From contig NZ_LDPE01000008.1 of NCBI RefSeq assembly GCF_001447995.1, forward strand, positions 52,876 through 116,875: DNA of 64,000 nt. Reading direction: 5' to 3'. The notes beneath the pieces were generated by a model. It searched no databases. It saw nothing but the letters and a program-made list of their open reading frames with translations, and had not been told where the DNA came from. How positions within the stretch are numbered: position 1 is the stretch's first letter; each line of letters begins with the position of its first letter. This stretch comes from Maribacter dokdonensis DSW-8 (GTDB lineage: Bacteria > Bacteroidota > Bacteroidia > Flavobacteriales > Flavobacteriaceae). The position numbers and the translations under genes were made by a program. This document shows, piece by piece, positions 10,118 through 19,109 of the stretch.

Positions 10118-10849
10118 ATGCAAATAATCAAACTTGATGCCACGCAATCTACAAATACCTATTTAAAAGATTTGTCATTTAAAAGGGAGTTAGATGATTT
10201 TACTGTCGTAACTACCAAAAATCAAACTTCAGGTAGGGGGCAGTTAAATGCGAAATGGGAATCTGAGCCTGGTAAGAATCTAGCATTCAGTATATTGAAA
10301 AAGAATTTGGATATTCCTATTCAACGAGTTTTTCTTGTAAGTGTTTGTGTTTCATTGGCTATAATAGAGAGCTTAAAAGATTTTGATATACCTGATTTAA
10401 GTATTAAATGGCCAAACGACATTCTGTCAGGTAATTACAAAATCGGCGGTATTTTGATCGAAAATATCATAACTGGTTCTAAAATTAAGCGAAGCATAAT
10501 AGGTTTTGGTTTAAATGTAAACCAAAAATCATTTAAAAGCGCACCACATGCCTCTTCATTAAATGCGATAACCGGTACTGATTTTGATCTTGATGAAATT
10601 TTTTATTCGCTGATAGAACATCTACATCAAAACATGATCAAACCTTTTCAATTAATGGAAAGTGAATTGTATGCACAGTATCATGCCCATTTATTTAAAA
10701 AAGGGCAAATGAGTACGTTCAAGATTCACGATGACATACAAATTACCGGTACAATTGAAAAAGTTTCTATTGACGGTAAATTGGTAGTGAAACTAGTAAA
10801 TGGTGATTTTCAAGAATTTGGCTTAAAAGAAATACAGTTACTGTATTAG
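10118..10849 (+). CDS. birA: Biotin--[acetyl-CoA-carboxylase] ligase
   Basis: Attaches biotin to the biotin carboxyl carrier protein through biotinyl-AMP. 243 aa: only the catalytic and C-terminal domains are present, without the N-terminal helix-turn-helix of repressor-type BirA, so it is an enzyme and not a DNA-binding regulator. Motifs: the biotin-binding loop TSGRGQLNAKW, then KWPNDI and KIGGILIE. Divergent from rsfS with 93 bases between the starts. The 3' end overlaps the convergent SRPBCC gene by 4 bases. Confidence 0.94.
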   Translation: MQIIKLDATQSTNTYLKDLSFKRELDDFTVVTTKNQTSGRGQLNAKWESEPGKNLAFSILKKNLDIPIQRVFLVSVCVSLAIIESLKDFDIPDLSIKWPNDILSGNYKIGGILIENIITGSKIKRSIIGFGLNVNQKSFKSAPHASSLNAITGTDFDLDEIFYSLIEHLHQNMIKPFQLMESELYAQYHAHLFKKGQMSTFKIHDDIQITGTIEKVSIDGKLVVKLVNGDFQEFGLKEIQLLY

Positions 10850-11238
10850 ATTTTTGACAAATTTGTTGACAGCGTATTTATAAAATTCGTGATTGGTGAT
10901 TTGATCATCATGGCCATCATGGCATTAAATTCACCTTTGAAGCTTAAAATAACTTCACTTTGCTGACCATCAACTTCTTTGATGTCTGCCGTTAAGGTGA
11001 ATGGCAATTTATCACTGGCCGCACCTAAAATTATTTGTTCAAAAGGAGTTTGCTCTTTTTTTTCCAATACAATTTCGGGCATGCCTTTTAAGGCAAAAAG
11101 AAATCTATTTTCATTAAGTACTTCGAACTTATCAATGTTTTCTGGCATTAACTGTCTAAAATTAGATAGTTCGTTCAAAAAGTTAAAAGTATCTTCTTTA
11201 CTTTTTGCTACTTGTGCCTTAGGCGTTTCTATAAACAT
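10846..11238 (-). CDS. SRPBCC (START-like) family protein
   Basis: Protein of 130 aa with the alpha-beta pattern of the SRPBCC/Bet v 1-like ligand-binding fold: an N-terminal helix after a first strand (DTFNFLNELSNFRQLMP), alternating strands and a long C-terminal helix (MMIKSPITNFINTLSTNL). No catalytic motif. It lies 3 bases downstream of pyrE on the same strand, so the two are cotranscribed. Ligand and role are unknown; the family call rests on fold-like pattern and context. Confidence 0.7.
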   Translation of the reverse strand: MFIETPKAQVAKSKEDTFNFLNELSNFRQLMPENIDKFEVLNENRFLFALKGMPEIVLEKKEQTPFEQIILGAASDKLPFTLTADIKEVDGQQSEVILSFKGEFNAMMAMMIKSPITNFINTLSTNLSKI

Positions 11239-11241
11239 ATA

Positions 11242-11886
11242 TTATTTATTTGTCCATTTAGAAGGGTCTTTCCTCCATTCCATTAAAGTTGCTAATTGCT
11301 CTTCTTTTACATAACCAGTGTCAGAAGCTTGTTCAATTAAATGAGCGTAATTGCTTAACGTGTGCAACTCTGTATTTTCTTCTTTAAAATTAGAATCGGC
11401 AGTTTCAAAACCATATGTAAAAATAGCCAACATGCCTTTAACTTTGGCATCTATAGCTTTTAGTGCCTTTACGGCATTTAGGCTGCTTTTACCGGTACTG
11501 ATCAAATCTTCGATCACAACCACCGTTTGGTGTGCTTCTAAATGACCTTCTATTTGATTTTGACGCCCGTGCGATTTAGGCTCAGGACGTACATATACGA
11601 ATGGTAGGTTGAGTTTGTCCGCTACCAAAGCACCAATGCCAATTGCCCCGGTGGCAACCCCAACAATACAATCTGGCTTGCCATATAATTGTTCAACTTG
11701 CTTAGCCATTTCATCACGAATATAGTTTCGGATGATAGGGTAAGAAAGTAAAATCCTATTGTCGCAATATATAGGAGATTTCCAACCCGAAGCCCATGTA
11801 AAAGGATTTTCGGGTTTCAATTTTATTGCATTAATTTGCAAGAGAAGCTCTGCCGTTTTTTTTGCAGTGTTTTTGTCTAAAACCAT
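11242..11886 (-). CDS. pyrE: Orotate phosphoribosyltransferase
   Basis: Converts orotate and PRPP to orotidine monophosphate in de novo pyrimidine synthesis. 214 aa with the PRPP-binding motif VVVIEDLISTGKSS and the flexible loop containing RPEPKSHGRQNQIEG. I start at the ATG at 11886, because OPRTase begins close to KKTAELLLQINAI; the open frame runs 52 codons further upstream but only antisense to the Nudix gene. TACATTTG (11898-11891, minus strand) matches the -7 consensus and ends only 4 bases before the ATG, so the mRNA may be leaderless. Confidence 0.95.
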   Translation of the reverse strand: MVLDKNTAKKTAELLLQINAIKLKPENPFTWASGWKSPIYCDNRILLSYPIIRNYIRDEMAKQVEQLYGKPDCIVGVATGAIGIGALVADKLNLPFVYVRPEPKSHGRQNQIEGHLEAHQTVVVIEDLISTGKSSLNAVKALKAIDAKVKGMLAIFTYGFETADSNFKEENTELHTLSNYAHLIEQASDTGYVKEEQLATLMEWRKDPSKWTNK

Positions 11887-11893
11887 GACGCAA

Positions 11894-12484
11894 ATGTATA
11901 AAGTTTTTGTTAATGAATTGCCTTTGATTTTAACAAATAAACTCTCCGATACCACAAAGGGTGAGTATTTTTTGTTAAATAAGGAGTCTATTGAAGAGGC
12001 TATAAGTTCATTGAGGAAGGGGAAGTTGGAGGAAGCGTTCATATACCACCCAAACCACGATGAAATTTTAAAAAAGTTTACTCAAGAAATACCACTGGTA
12101 ATAGCGGGAGGTGGTGTTGTGTACAATAAGGAAAGAAAAGTTCTTTTCATTTATAGAAATGATAAGTGGGATTTGCCAAAAGGAAAACTTGATAAAGGCG
12201 AAACAATTGAAGAGTGTGCCATACGTGAAGTAGAGGAAGAAACAGGAGTCAAAGGCCTTCGATTGGATAATTACTTGCGCACTACATATCATGTTTTTAG
12301 GCGTAATGGTATTACCAAACTAAAACAAGTATTTTGGTACGAAATGAGTACCGATTATGAGGGTAAATTAAAACCTGAGAAAAAAGAAGGCATTTTTAAA
12401 GTTAGATGGAAAGGTCCTGAAAAAATTAAAAAAGCCTTGGAGAATTCTTATGTGAACATAAGAATTCTATTTGAAGAAGATTAA
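11894..12484 (+). CDS. Nudix hydrolase
   Basis: Hydrolase of a nucleoside diphosphate linked to another moiety. The complete Nudix box, from GKLDKGE through REVEEETGV, fits G-x5-E-x7-R-E-V-x-E-E-T-G-V and lies at about residues 95-120. The first ~70 residues form a separate N-terminal region seen in the Bacteroidota version of this family. The start is either 11894 (used here, 196 aa) or 11885, which would overlap the pyrE start codon on the other strand; the ORF open further upstream is antisense to pyrE. The substrate is not predictable. It ends 2 bases from the convergent M14 peptidase gene. Confidence 0.9.
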   Translation: MYKVFVNELPLILTNKLSDTTKGEYFLLNKESIEEAISSLRKGKLEEAFIYHPNHDEILKKFTQEIPLVIAGGGVVYNKERKVLFIYRNDKWDLPKGKLDKGETIEECAIREVEEETGVKGLRLDNYLRTTYHVFRRNGITKLKQVFWYEMSTDYEGKLKPEKKEGIFKVRWKGPEKIKKALENSYVNIRILFEED

Positions 12485-12486
12485 AT

Positions 12487-14229
12487 TCAGTTAGTTATTC
12501 TATAGATCGGATATTGCATGTAAGCCTCCTCATAGTGTTTACTATGTTTAAATAACCATTTTAGTTGTAGGTACCAGTTGTTCTTAAAATCTAAGTCTTC
12601 TATCTTTTTATTTTCAAATTCAGATTTTAGTATGGTATCATTGTTTAGCATCTCTAAAGCGGTGTCCTCAAAAACATAAGGAGAAAATCCTTCTTTTTGT
12701 TGTAGAATAGTATCAAAAAAGTTCCAGTTAAAAAATGAATCTACGGCACTAGGCTCCAATGTTTCAATAATATATCTAAGACCGGGTTGATCTACTGGTA
12801 TTACAATATCGCCAGCTTTGAATTCTTTAGTAATATTGGTCACGTTTACAGAAGTATTATAATGAGGATAATGACCTTCGTAAGGTGATGTATACGTACT
12901 GTAATCGTCAATTTGATATGATTCGACCAATATCGTGGAATCTTGTTTTAATTCAGTGTACGAAATTTTATTCAAGTCCAATCTTTTAATAACATTGTGC
13001 CACTGCTTTCCTAGTACGTATGCTTTTGGTATTTGGATGGAGTCAGATGCCTTAAAATAATCTTGATAAGTTATTTCAGTTTCTATAGGTACTTCTCGGT
13101 TATATTTTAGTCTGTTAAAACCTGTAATTTCACTAGTTAATGTATCGGCCTTAAACCCTTTAAATATAAAACTTGAAGCTTTAGTTGTATCTACTTGCCA
13201 TTGAGTAGGGTAGTAATCATTCTGCTGAAAAGCGTTTTTTGCAGCATTTCTCATTTCTTTTATTTTGCGACCATCTTTTTCTGCTATTGCAATCATGTTC
13301 AACATGAGTTGGTACGTTCCCGCTACACGTTGATCGTAGGGTTTTAGCATATGTGTCTCTACCATCATACCTACGGTATTCCATAGCGTGGTGTACCCCG
13401 TAGAGTACCTAGGGTTGTCCAGAAATTGCTGAAATCCATTTTCTGGCGGTGAGTTAAATACATTTACATAGGGCGTAATATCCCACCCGTTGTTCAATAA
13501 AGAGTCTTGTAGTTGGGGCATTAGGTCATCATGAACATATTTACCCAATTTTCCTCCTAATTTATTGTGCTGGGTAAATAAATGGGTAAGGGTGTATTGA
13601 TAGTCCGCACCGTTGCTAACATGGTTATCTATAAAAACATCTGGATCAATTAGATGAAAAATCTTGTTAAAGGTTTCCGTGTTTTTGGTATCCGTTTTTA
13701 TAAAATCCCTATTAAGGTCATAGTTCTTGGCATTACCTCTAAAACCATATTCAACCGGGCCATTTTGGTTGGCACGGGTGGTACTGTTCCTATTAAGGGC
13801 GCCACCAACATTATAAACAGGTATGGTAGCAATAATGGTTTCTTTAGGCGTTTTAATTTCATTGCTTGCCAAATCTCTAAAAAGTAACATGGTAGCATCT
13901 ATACCATCACTCTCCCCAGGATGAATACCGTTATTGATCAATAACATGGTATTGTTCGTCGCTAATTTTTTGAAATCGAAATCACCTTTGCTACTAAATG
14001 TTACCACATGTAGCGGCTTGCCACTATCAGTAGTGCCAATGGTCTGTATGTTTATAGTTGAAAATTCTTTGGCAAGTTTTATGTAAAAATCTATTACCTG
14101 TTCATAGGTAGCCGTTTCGGTTTTATTGGAAGTTTCAAACGGTGTAGGAAAATCTGTTTTGGTATCTTCAATCTTATTCTCGCAAGAAATCAATGAAAAA
14201 AACAATAATAGAGGTAGGATCGCTTTCAT
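12487..14229 (-). CDS. M14 family zinc carboxypeptidase lipoprotein
   Basis: Exported zinc metallopeptidase (580 aa) with a lipoprotein signal: hydrophobic helix then SLISC with Cys16, so it is probably anchored in the outer membrane or periplasm. The M14 zinc site is visible: His103 and Glu106 in HPGESDG, and His203 in FIDNHVSN; the catalytic Glu is probably Glu291 in MVETHM. NYDLNRDF is the usual substrate-pocket segment. The second half (about 330-580) is a beta-rich C-terminal extension without a recognised motif. Start at 14229; two codons upstream another ATG exists. A 12-bp inverted repeat lies just upstream. Confidence 0.88.
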   Translation of the reverse strand: MKAILPLLLFFSLISCENKIEDTKTDFPTPFETSNKTETATYEQVIDFYIKLAKEFSTINIQTIGTTDSGKPLHVVTFSSKGDFDFKKLATNNTMLLINNGIHPGESDGIDATMLLFRDLASNEIKTPKETIIATIPVYNVGGALNRNSTTRANQNGPVEYGFRGNAKNYDLNRDFIKTDTKNTETFNKIFHLIDPDVFIDNHVSNGADYQYTLTHLFTQHNKLGGKLGKYVHDDLMPQLQDSLLNNGWDITPYVNVFNSPPENGFQQFLDNPRYSTGYTTLWNTVGMMVETHMLKPYDQRVAGTYQLMLNMIAIAEKDGRKIKEMRNAAKNAFQQNDYYPTQWQVDTTKASSFIFKGFKADTLTSEITGFNRLKYNREVPIETEITYQDYFKASDSIQIPKAYVLGKQWHNVIKRLDLNKISYTELKQDSTILVESYQIDDYSTYTSPYEGHYPHYNTSVNVTNITKEFKAGDIVIPVDQPGLRYIIETLEPSAVDSFFNWNFFDTILQQKEGFSPYVFEDTALEMLNNDTILKSEFENKKIEDLDFKNNWYLQLKWLFKHSKHYEEAYMQYPIYRITN

Positions 14230-14231
14230 GA

Positions 14232-14271
14232 ACAATCAATTAAATTGGTTTAAAGGCCATTAATTGATTGT
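14232..14271. repeat. Inverted repeat upstream of the M14 peptidase gene
   Basis: ACAATCAATTAA (14232-14243) and TTAATTGATTGT (14260-14271) are perfect 12-base complements with a 16-base loop. In the minus-strand mRNA the second arm ends two bases before the peptidase ATG. No U-tract follows, so it is not a normal terminator of the upstream response regulator; it could be an operator or a translational hairpin. Confidence 0.6.
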
Positions 14272-14295
14272 AAAAATAAGGATTACTTTATTGGT

Positions 14296-14700
14296 TTATG
14301 CAACTTGGGTAATTTCTACAATTTTATTTCTATCAATGGGTTTTTGGTTAAAAGTTATGAGATGATGACTTTTACCTTTAAAATATTCCCATTGTTGTTG
14401 GTCACGAGGGTCAATTGAAGAGGTGACAATATTAATTCTAATTTTATCGGTAATGGGAAGATTGATGAAAGCTTCTAAAAACTCCCATCCATCCATAATA
14501 GGCATATTGATATCTAAAAATATAATTTGCGGAATTTGTTGTTCATTATTAAAAAAATCGATCATAGCGTCTATGGCAATTTTGCCATTTGCATATGATG
14601 CAATCGTATTACAATCTACGCTAGAAGAGATTAATTTTCGCAAACCAAAAACGGTAATTGCGTCGTCATCTATAATAGTGATATCACTAATTTTTTTCAT
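14296..14700 (-). CDS. Single-domain response regulator (CheY-like)
   Basis: Receiver domain only (134 aa), no output domain. The acidic pocket DDD is at residues 11-13, the phospho-acceptor Asp lies in IIFLDINMPIMDGWEF (about residue 71), the conserved Thr/Ser in NIVTSS and the Lys in FNQKPI. It overlaps the 3' end of the upstream PAS histidine kinase by 14 bases, which makes it the likely phospho-partner of that kinase. Without an output domain it must act by protein contact or pass the phosphate on. Confidence 0.93.
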   Translation of the reverse strand: MKKISDITIIDDDAITVFGLRKLISSSVDCNTIASYANGKIAIDAMIDFFNNEQQIPQIIFLDINMPIMDGWEFLEAFINLPITDKIRINIVTSSIDPRDQQQWEYFKGKSHHLITFNQKPIDRNKIVEITQVA

Positions 14701-16540
14701 TAAAGAAAATTTTAAATTCTGTTCCTTCTCCTTCTACACTACTAACTTCAACTTTACCGTTCATAGCGTCAATTTGGTTTTTGGTTAGGTATAGTCCTAT
14801 ACCTCTGGCATCTTTATGGTCATGAAAGGTTTTATACATACCAAAGAGTTTTTTGCCATATTTCTCCAAATTTATTCCTAAACCATTGTCTTTTATGGTC
14901 AATATTGAATAATTATCTTTTTTCTCCGCACTTAATTCAACTTTGGCTTCTCTTTCGGGGTGTTTATATTTTACCGCATTAGAAATAAAGTTGGTTAAAA
15001 TGCTATCTAAATATGCCGGTACTGAACTTACCGTGAAATCTTCTGGTATGTTGTTTTCAATAGTGGCATTATTATTTAAAATAAGTGAAGATAAACCTTG
15101 CTTAGCATCTGTTATCTTTTCATTTAAATAAAGTTCTTTAATTTCTATATTGGTGTTAGTATTTATTGAAACTACTTCATTTAAATTGTCTAAGGTTTCA
15201 AGTAAGCTATTAGAGGCCTTGGTCAACATTTCTACGATCTTTGTCTTTTCATCTTCATCTTTTTCGTTTTCTAAAAAGTTCAGCAGCATTGAAAAATTTG
15301 CCGAGTGAGAACGTAAATTATGTGAGACTATATGTGTAAAGTTCAGTAGTTTTTTGTTTTGTACCGAGGCAATGTTTATAATGTTTCTTAATTCTTTTTC
15401 TTTTTCTTTAAGTTTTGTAATATCTAAACTAATACCTACAATACCATAAGCTATTCCTTTACTGTTTAATAATGGAATTTTAGAACTAAGAAAAGATGTT
15501 GACTTACCATCTAAAGTAATTTTTTTTGTTTCCTTACCAATAATAGGTTCAAGAGTGTTCATTACTTTTAAATCCTCTGCTCGTATTTTTTCTGCGGTCT
15601 TAAAAGGATAAAGGTCAAAATCGTTTTTACCTATAACTTCTTTTGGGTCTTTTACGCCAAGGTATTCGCATTCCGCTTTATTGATCAATACCTTTCTGGA
15701 TTCTGTATCCTTAATGTATACGTTAACAGGTAAATTGTCAATTAGCGTTCTTAACAGTTTTTCATTATCTATAGTTTTAATGTTTGCTTCAACCTGCTCA
15801 TGTATATCTTGAAAAGTACCTATAAGACCAACCATTTCACCTTTATTATAAATAGGTTTCCCCCCGGCCATTACCCATTTTTCTTTTCCGGCAGCTGTTA
15901 TGATCTGCAATTTTAAATTACTCCAAGCCTTACCTTTATTTTGTGCTTCGTACAAAGCCATTGATATAGTATTTCTACTATGTCCCTCTTTGTAATAAAA
16001 TAAGGCATTTTCAATGTTCGGAGAAAAATTTTGCGGTACCTCGTGTATGGCTTTGGTAGTTTCGCACCAAATAAGTTGGTTTTCGGCAATGTTATACTCC
16101 CATCTACCAATTTTGCTAATTTCTGCTTGTTGTTGAAGAAATAGTTCTTTCTTGTTCAATTCAAGCTCATTGTTTACTGCATCGGTAATGTTACTTAATT
16201 GAATGATGGCCCCAACGATATTTTCATCAACATCATACCAAGGCGCATTGCTCCACTCGAACCAAAGCTCTTGTCCGTCGCAATCAGTGGCTTTATGAAT
16301 GCCCATTGGCTGAGGATTACCGTTAAAACAATTTTCTATTACCATTTTCCATTTATGGCTTAAATCGGGAAAAACGTCAAATAAGCTATCAGATTTACAG
16401 CACTCATTATTTTTATTAAAAAGACTCGTCCATTTGTCAGAAGTCTGAACAATATTAAAATTAGTATCAATGAAGGCTGTTGGTGCCGGCAATTGTCTAA
16501 TTAAGAACGAGGCATTTGATGTTAGGGGAACTTTTACCAT
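14687..16540 (-). CDS. PAS domain sensor histidine kinase (copy 1)
   Basis: Cytoplasmic sensor kinase of 617 aa without transmembrane helices. Three PAS-like domains (about 10-125, 135-250 and 260-380) precede the kinase core. The phospho-acceptor is His407 in HIVSHNLRSH. The ATP-binding domain shows the N box (Asn517 and Asn521 in LTNFISNAVKY), the G1 box DNGLGI (551) and the G2 box ARGIGLYLT (about 578). It overlaps the response regulator gene, so the two form a transmitter-receiver pair. It is paralogous to the next kinase upstream over its full length. Confidence 0.93.
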   Translation of the reverse strand: MVKVPLTSNASFLIRQLPAPTAFIDTNFNIVQTSDKWTSLFNKNNECCKSDSLFDVFPDLSHKWKMVIENCFNGNPQPMGIHKATDCDGQELWFEWSNAPWYDVDENIVGAIIQLSNITDAVNNELELNKKELFLQQQAEISKIGRWEYNIAENQLIWCETTKAIHEVPQNFSPNIENALFYYKEGHSRNTISMALYEAQNKGKAWSNLKLQIITAAGKEKWVMAGGKPIYNKGEMVGLIGTFQDIHEQVEANIKTIDNEKLLRTLIDNLPVNVYIKDTESRKVLINKAECEYLGVKDPKEVIGKNDFDLYPFKTAEKIRAEDLKVMNTLEPIIGKETKKITLDGKSTSFLSSKIPLLNSKGIAYGIVGISLDITKLKEKEKELRNIINIASVQNKKLLNFTHIVSHNLRSHSANFSMLLNFLENEKDEDEKTKIVEMLTKASNSLLETLDNLNEVVSINTNTNIEIKELYLNEKITDAKQGLSSLILNNNATIENNIPEDFTVSSVPAYLDSILTNFISNAVKYKHPEREAKVELSAEKKDNYSILTIKDNGLGINLEKYGKKLFGMYKTFHDHKDARGIGLYLTKNQIDAMNGKVEVSSVEGEGTEFKIFFNEKN

Positions 16541-16654
16541 ACCGATGAAATTTCTTACGAATTTAACGGGAATGACATATTTAACTATATAATTGTTGTG
16601 AATGCTGCCATTTACGTTGTAAAAGATTTAAAAAACTACTTTTTAATTATGTTT

Positions 16655-18502
16655 TTACTTTTTGTTAAAATGAAACCTAAAAATAGAACCTTGCCCAGGT
16701 GTGCTTTCTACAGTGATTTTACCGTTCATGGCTTCCATTTGGTTTTTTGTGATGTAAAGACCAATACCTCTAGATTCTTTGTTTCTATGAAAGGTCTTAT
16801 AAAGACCAAAAAGTTGGTCTCCATACTTTTCCAAATCTATCCCCAATCCGTTATCCTCAACGCTTAAAGTGGTATAGTTTTTATCTTCCTGTACGCTTAA
16901 AATTATGATAGGTTTTTTTTCTTCACACCTATATTTAATAGAATTGGTAATGCAGTTGGTCAAAATACTATTTAAGTAAGCTGGTAAAGCTTTAATAGTC
17001 GTGTTATCTGAAATTTCATTAATAATTTTACCATTGGTCTGTTTAAGCAACCCTGCTACATTTTGCTCCACAACAAAAACACTTTCGTTAAGGTTAAGTG
17101 ATTTCTTTTCATTGTTTACATTTGATTTTACCGCTACAATTTCCCTAAGACCTTTAATTGTTTCAGATAAATTGTCAGATGCGTTAAAAAGCATTGTCAT
17201 ATACTTATTTCGCTGGGTTAGGCCTTTCTCGTCATTAAGAAAGTTTAAGAGCAACGAAAAGTTAGTAGCGTGTGTTTTAAGGTTGTGAGAAACCATGTGG
17301 GCAAAATTAAGAAGTTGATCATTTTTTTCTCTTGATGCCGAAATGGTATTCTTTAATTTTTTTTCTAATTTGGTTTGTGTGGTAATATTTTCTACAGTGC
17401 AGAGAATACTCTTTTTATTGTTTTTACCCACAACTAAATTACCTGTAACCTTTAAATTTAAATGATGTTTTAGTTTATTGGTGAAGGTGAATTTAACAGG
17501 CTTAAATGCGCCGTTTTCTTCTAATTGATCTGTTAAACTTTCTAATTTTCCGGTGACTGAAGAATTAACGAATTTTTTAAAGCTCTGGTTTAAGAAAGTG
17601 GGCTTCTCAAATCCAGATAATTTTAAAAATTGATGATTGACATTTATAAATCTCCCAGTTTCAAAATCAACAATGGCAAGACCTTGAGGAATTTTCTCAA
17701 ATAATGGGTATTCATTAAGTTCGTCTTCTAATTTTGAAAGTTGAACATCTATTTGATTTTCTTTATCAACCTCTTGAATGGTTCCTATGACTCTAATGCA
17801 TTTACCATCTTTAAACTTTGGTCTACCAATGGTGTTTACCCAAATAATATTCCCATTCTGTTGTTTAAGTTGAGCTTTTACATTCCAAGGTTTTCCTAGG
17901 TTGATAGCCTCTTCCACTGCTTTTTGTATTATTTTTTTAGAGTCATCTATGTAAAAAGCAATGGCATTGTCTAAAGTTGGTTCAAAGTCGGTTTTTACAC
18001 CATATATTTTATTTACAATTGGTGTCCAGTGTAAAGAGTTGTTGATAATGTCAAGCTCCCAACTGCCAATTTTTGCGACAGAACTTTTATTATTAAGTAA
18101 CAGTTTTGTTTTATTCAGTTCCCGTTCTAATTCTTCTGTTTTTGAAATGGGCTCAACTTTAATGATCACACCAATTATATTTCCATATCCATCTTTCCAA
18201 GGATTTAAGTGCCATATGGAATCTTCAGATGAATAATGACAATCTTTAGCGTTGTATTTAAACTTAATGTCCCGTAAACCGTCTAAACTATATTTTAAAC
18301 GGGTAGAAAGATCTTGAGACAGTTCAGGAAATAGACTTGTAAAGTTTTCACCTTCTATTTGGTCAAGATCCAATTGAAAATTGGCAAGCCATCTAGGTGA
18401 TGCACTCATTAAATTAAAACCAGTATCTATAATGGCAATAGACGATGGAATTTGGTTGATCCAATCTAAAGAAAATGATGAACTATTTTTTGATTTAAGC
18501 AT
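16655..18502 (-). CDS. PAS domain sensor histidine kinase (copy 2)
   Basis: Soluble kinase of 615 aa with the same plan as its neighbour: PAS-like domains at about 12-120, 138-250 and 262-375, His406 in HMVSHNLKTH, N box in LTNCITNSIKY, DNGLGI, and SRGIGLYIT. The PAS domains have drifted much more than the kinase core, which suggests an old tandem duplication with a change of signal. It has no response regulator of its own and may use the one downstream, 1.9 kb away in the same direction. 114 bases separate the two kinase genes. Confidence 0.92.
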   Translation of the reverse strand: MLKSKNSSSFSLDWINQIPSSIAIIDTGFNLMSASPRWLANFQLDLDQIEGENFTSLFPELSQDLSTRLKYSLDGLRDIKFKYNAKDCHYSSEDSIWHLNPWKDGYGNIIGVIIKVEPISKTEELERELNKTKLLLNNKSSVAKIGSWELDIINNSLHWTPIVNKIYGVKTDFEPTLDNAIAFYIDDSKKIIQKAVEEAINLGKPWNVKAQLKQQNGNIIWVNTIGRPKFKDGKCIRVIGTIQEVDKENQIDVQLSKLEDELNEYPLFEKIPQGLAIVDFETGRFINVNHQFLKLSGFEKPTFLNQSFKKFVNSSVTGKLESLTDQLEENGAFKPVKFTFTNKLKHHLNLKVTGNLVVGKNNKKSILCTVENITTQTKLEKKLKNTISASREKNDQLLNFAHMVSHNLKTHATNFSLLLNFLNDEKGLTQRNKYMTMLFNASDNLSETIKGLREIVAVKSNVNNEKKSLNLNESVFVVEQNVAGLLKQTNGKIINEISDNTTIKALPAYLNSILTNCITNSIKYRCEEKKPIIILSVQEDKNYTTLSVEDNGLGIDLEKYGDQLFGLYKTFHRNKESRGIGLYITKNQMEAMNGKITVESTPGQGSIFRFHFNKK

Positions 18503-18625
18503 AGGTGGAAAGAATTTTCCTACTAAATTATAAGAATATTCTAACCTTGCCTCGTAAATTGTTGTGTTTTTGCGAAAAAGTGTGGTTCAGGCAGCCTTTT
18601 ATGTTGTCAGGCCGATGAAATGCAT

Positions 18626-19078
18626 CTATATTCTTACAGAATCGGGTACTAGACCTGTATAATCGCCTCCATTGCGTATTACGTCTCTTACAATAGACGA
18701 ACTAATGTACGATTTGCCCGATGAGGTCAATAAAAACACGGTTTCTATCTCAGATAACTTTCTATTTGTATGGGCTATGGCCTTCTCAAATTCAAAATCT
18801 CCAGGATTACGTAATCCCCTTAAAATAAAATTAGCATCTACTTTCTTACAAAAATCTACTGTTAGTCCTTCATACGACTTAACGGATATAGATGGTACAT
18901 CTTTGAAAGCTTCCTCAATAAATTTTATACGTTGTTCTAGACTGAACATGTATTTTTTGTCTGCATTTTTTCCTATAGCAATAATTACTTCATCAAATAA
19001 AGTAATACCTCTCATAATAATATCATGATGACCTAAGGTCAATGGGTCAAAAGAACCAGGAAAAATTGCGCGTCTCAT
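18626..19078 (-). CDS. coaD: Pantetheine-phosphate adenylyltransferase
   Basis: Fourth step of coenzyme A synthesis, making dephospho-CoA from 4'-phosphopantetheine and ATP. 150 aa. The nucleotidyltransferase motif TxGH is seen in PGSFDPLTLGHHD (residues 7-19) and the second motif in SYISSSIVRDVI near 125. The start codon is 31 bases downstream of the ddl stop on the same strand, so the two may share a transcript. Confidence 0.96.
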   Translation of the reverse strand: MRRAIFPGSFDPLTLGHHDIIMRGITLFDEVIIAIGKNADKKYMFSLEQRIKFIEEAFKDVPSISVKSYEGLTVDFCKKVDANFILRGLRNPGDFEFEKAIAHTNRKLSEIETVFLLTSSGKSYISSSIVRDVIRNGGDYTGLVPDSVRI

Positions 19079-19109
19079 ATATTGGTTTTACTTTCTAAAT
19101 ATAGGTAAT

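Noticed and set aside
11887..12042. N-terminal extension of pyrE
   Set aside because: It is antisense to the Nudix gene and orotate phosphoribosyltransferase starts at the downstream ATG; the -7 box lies inside it.
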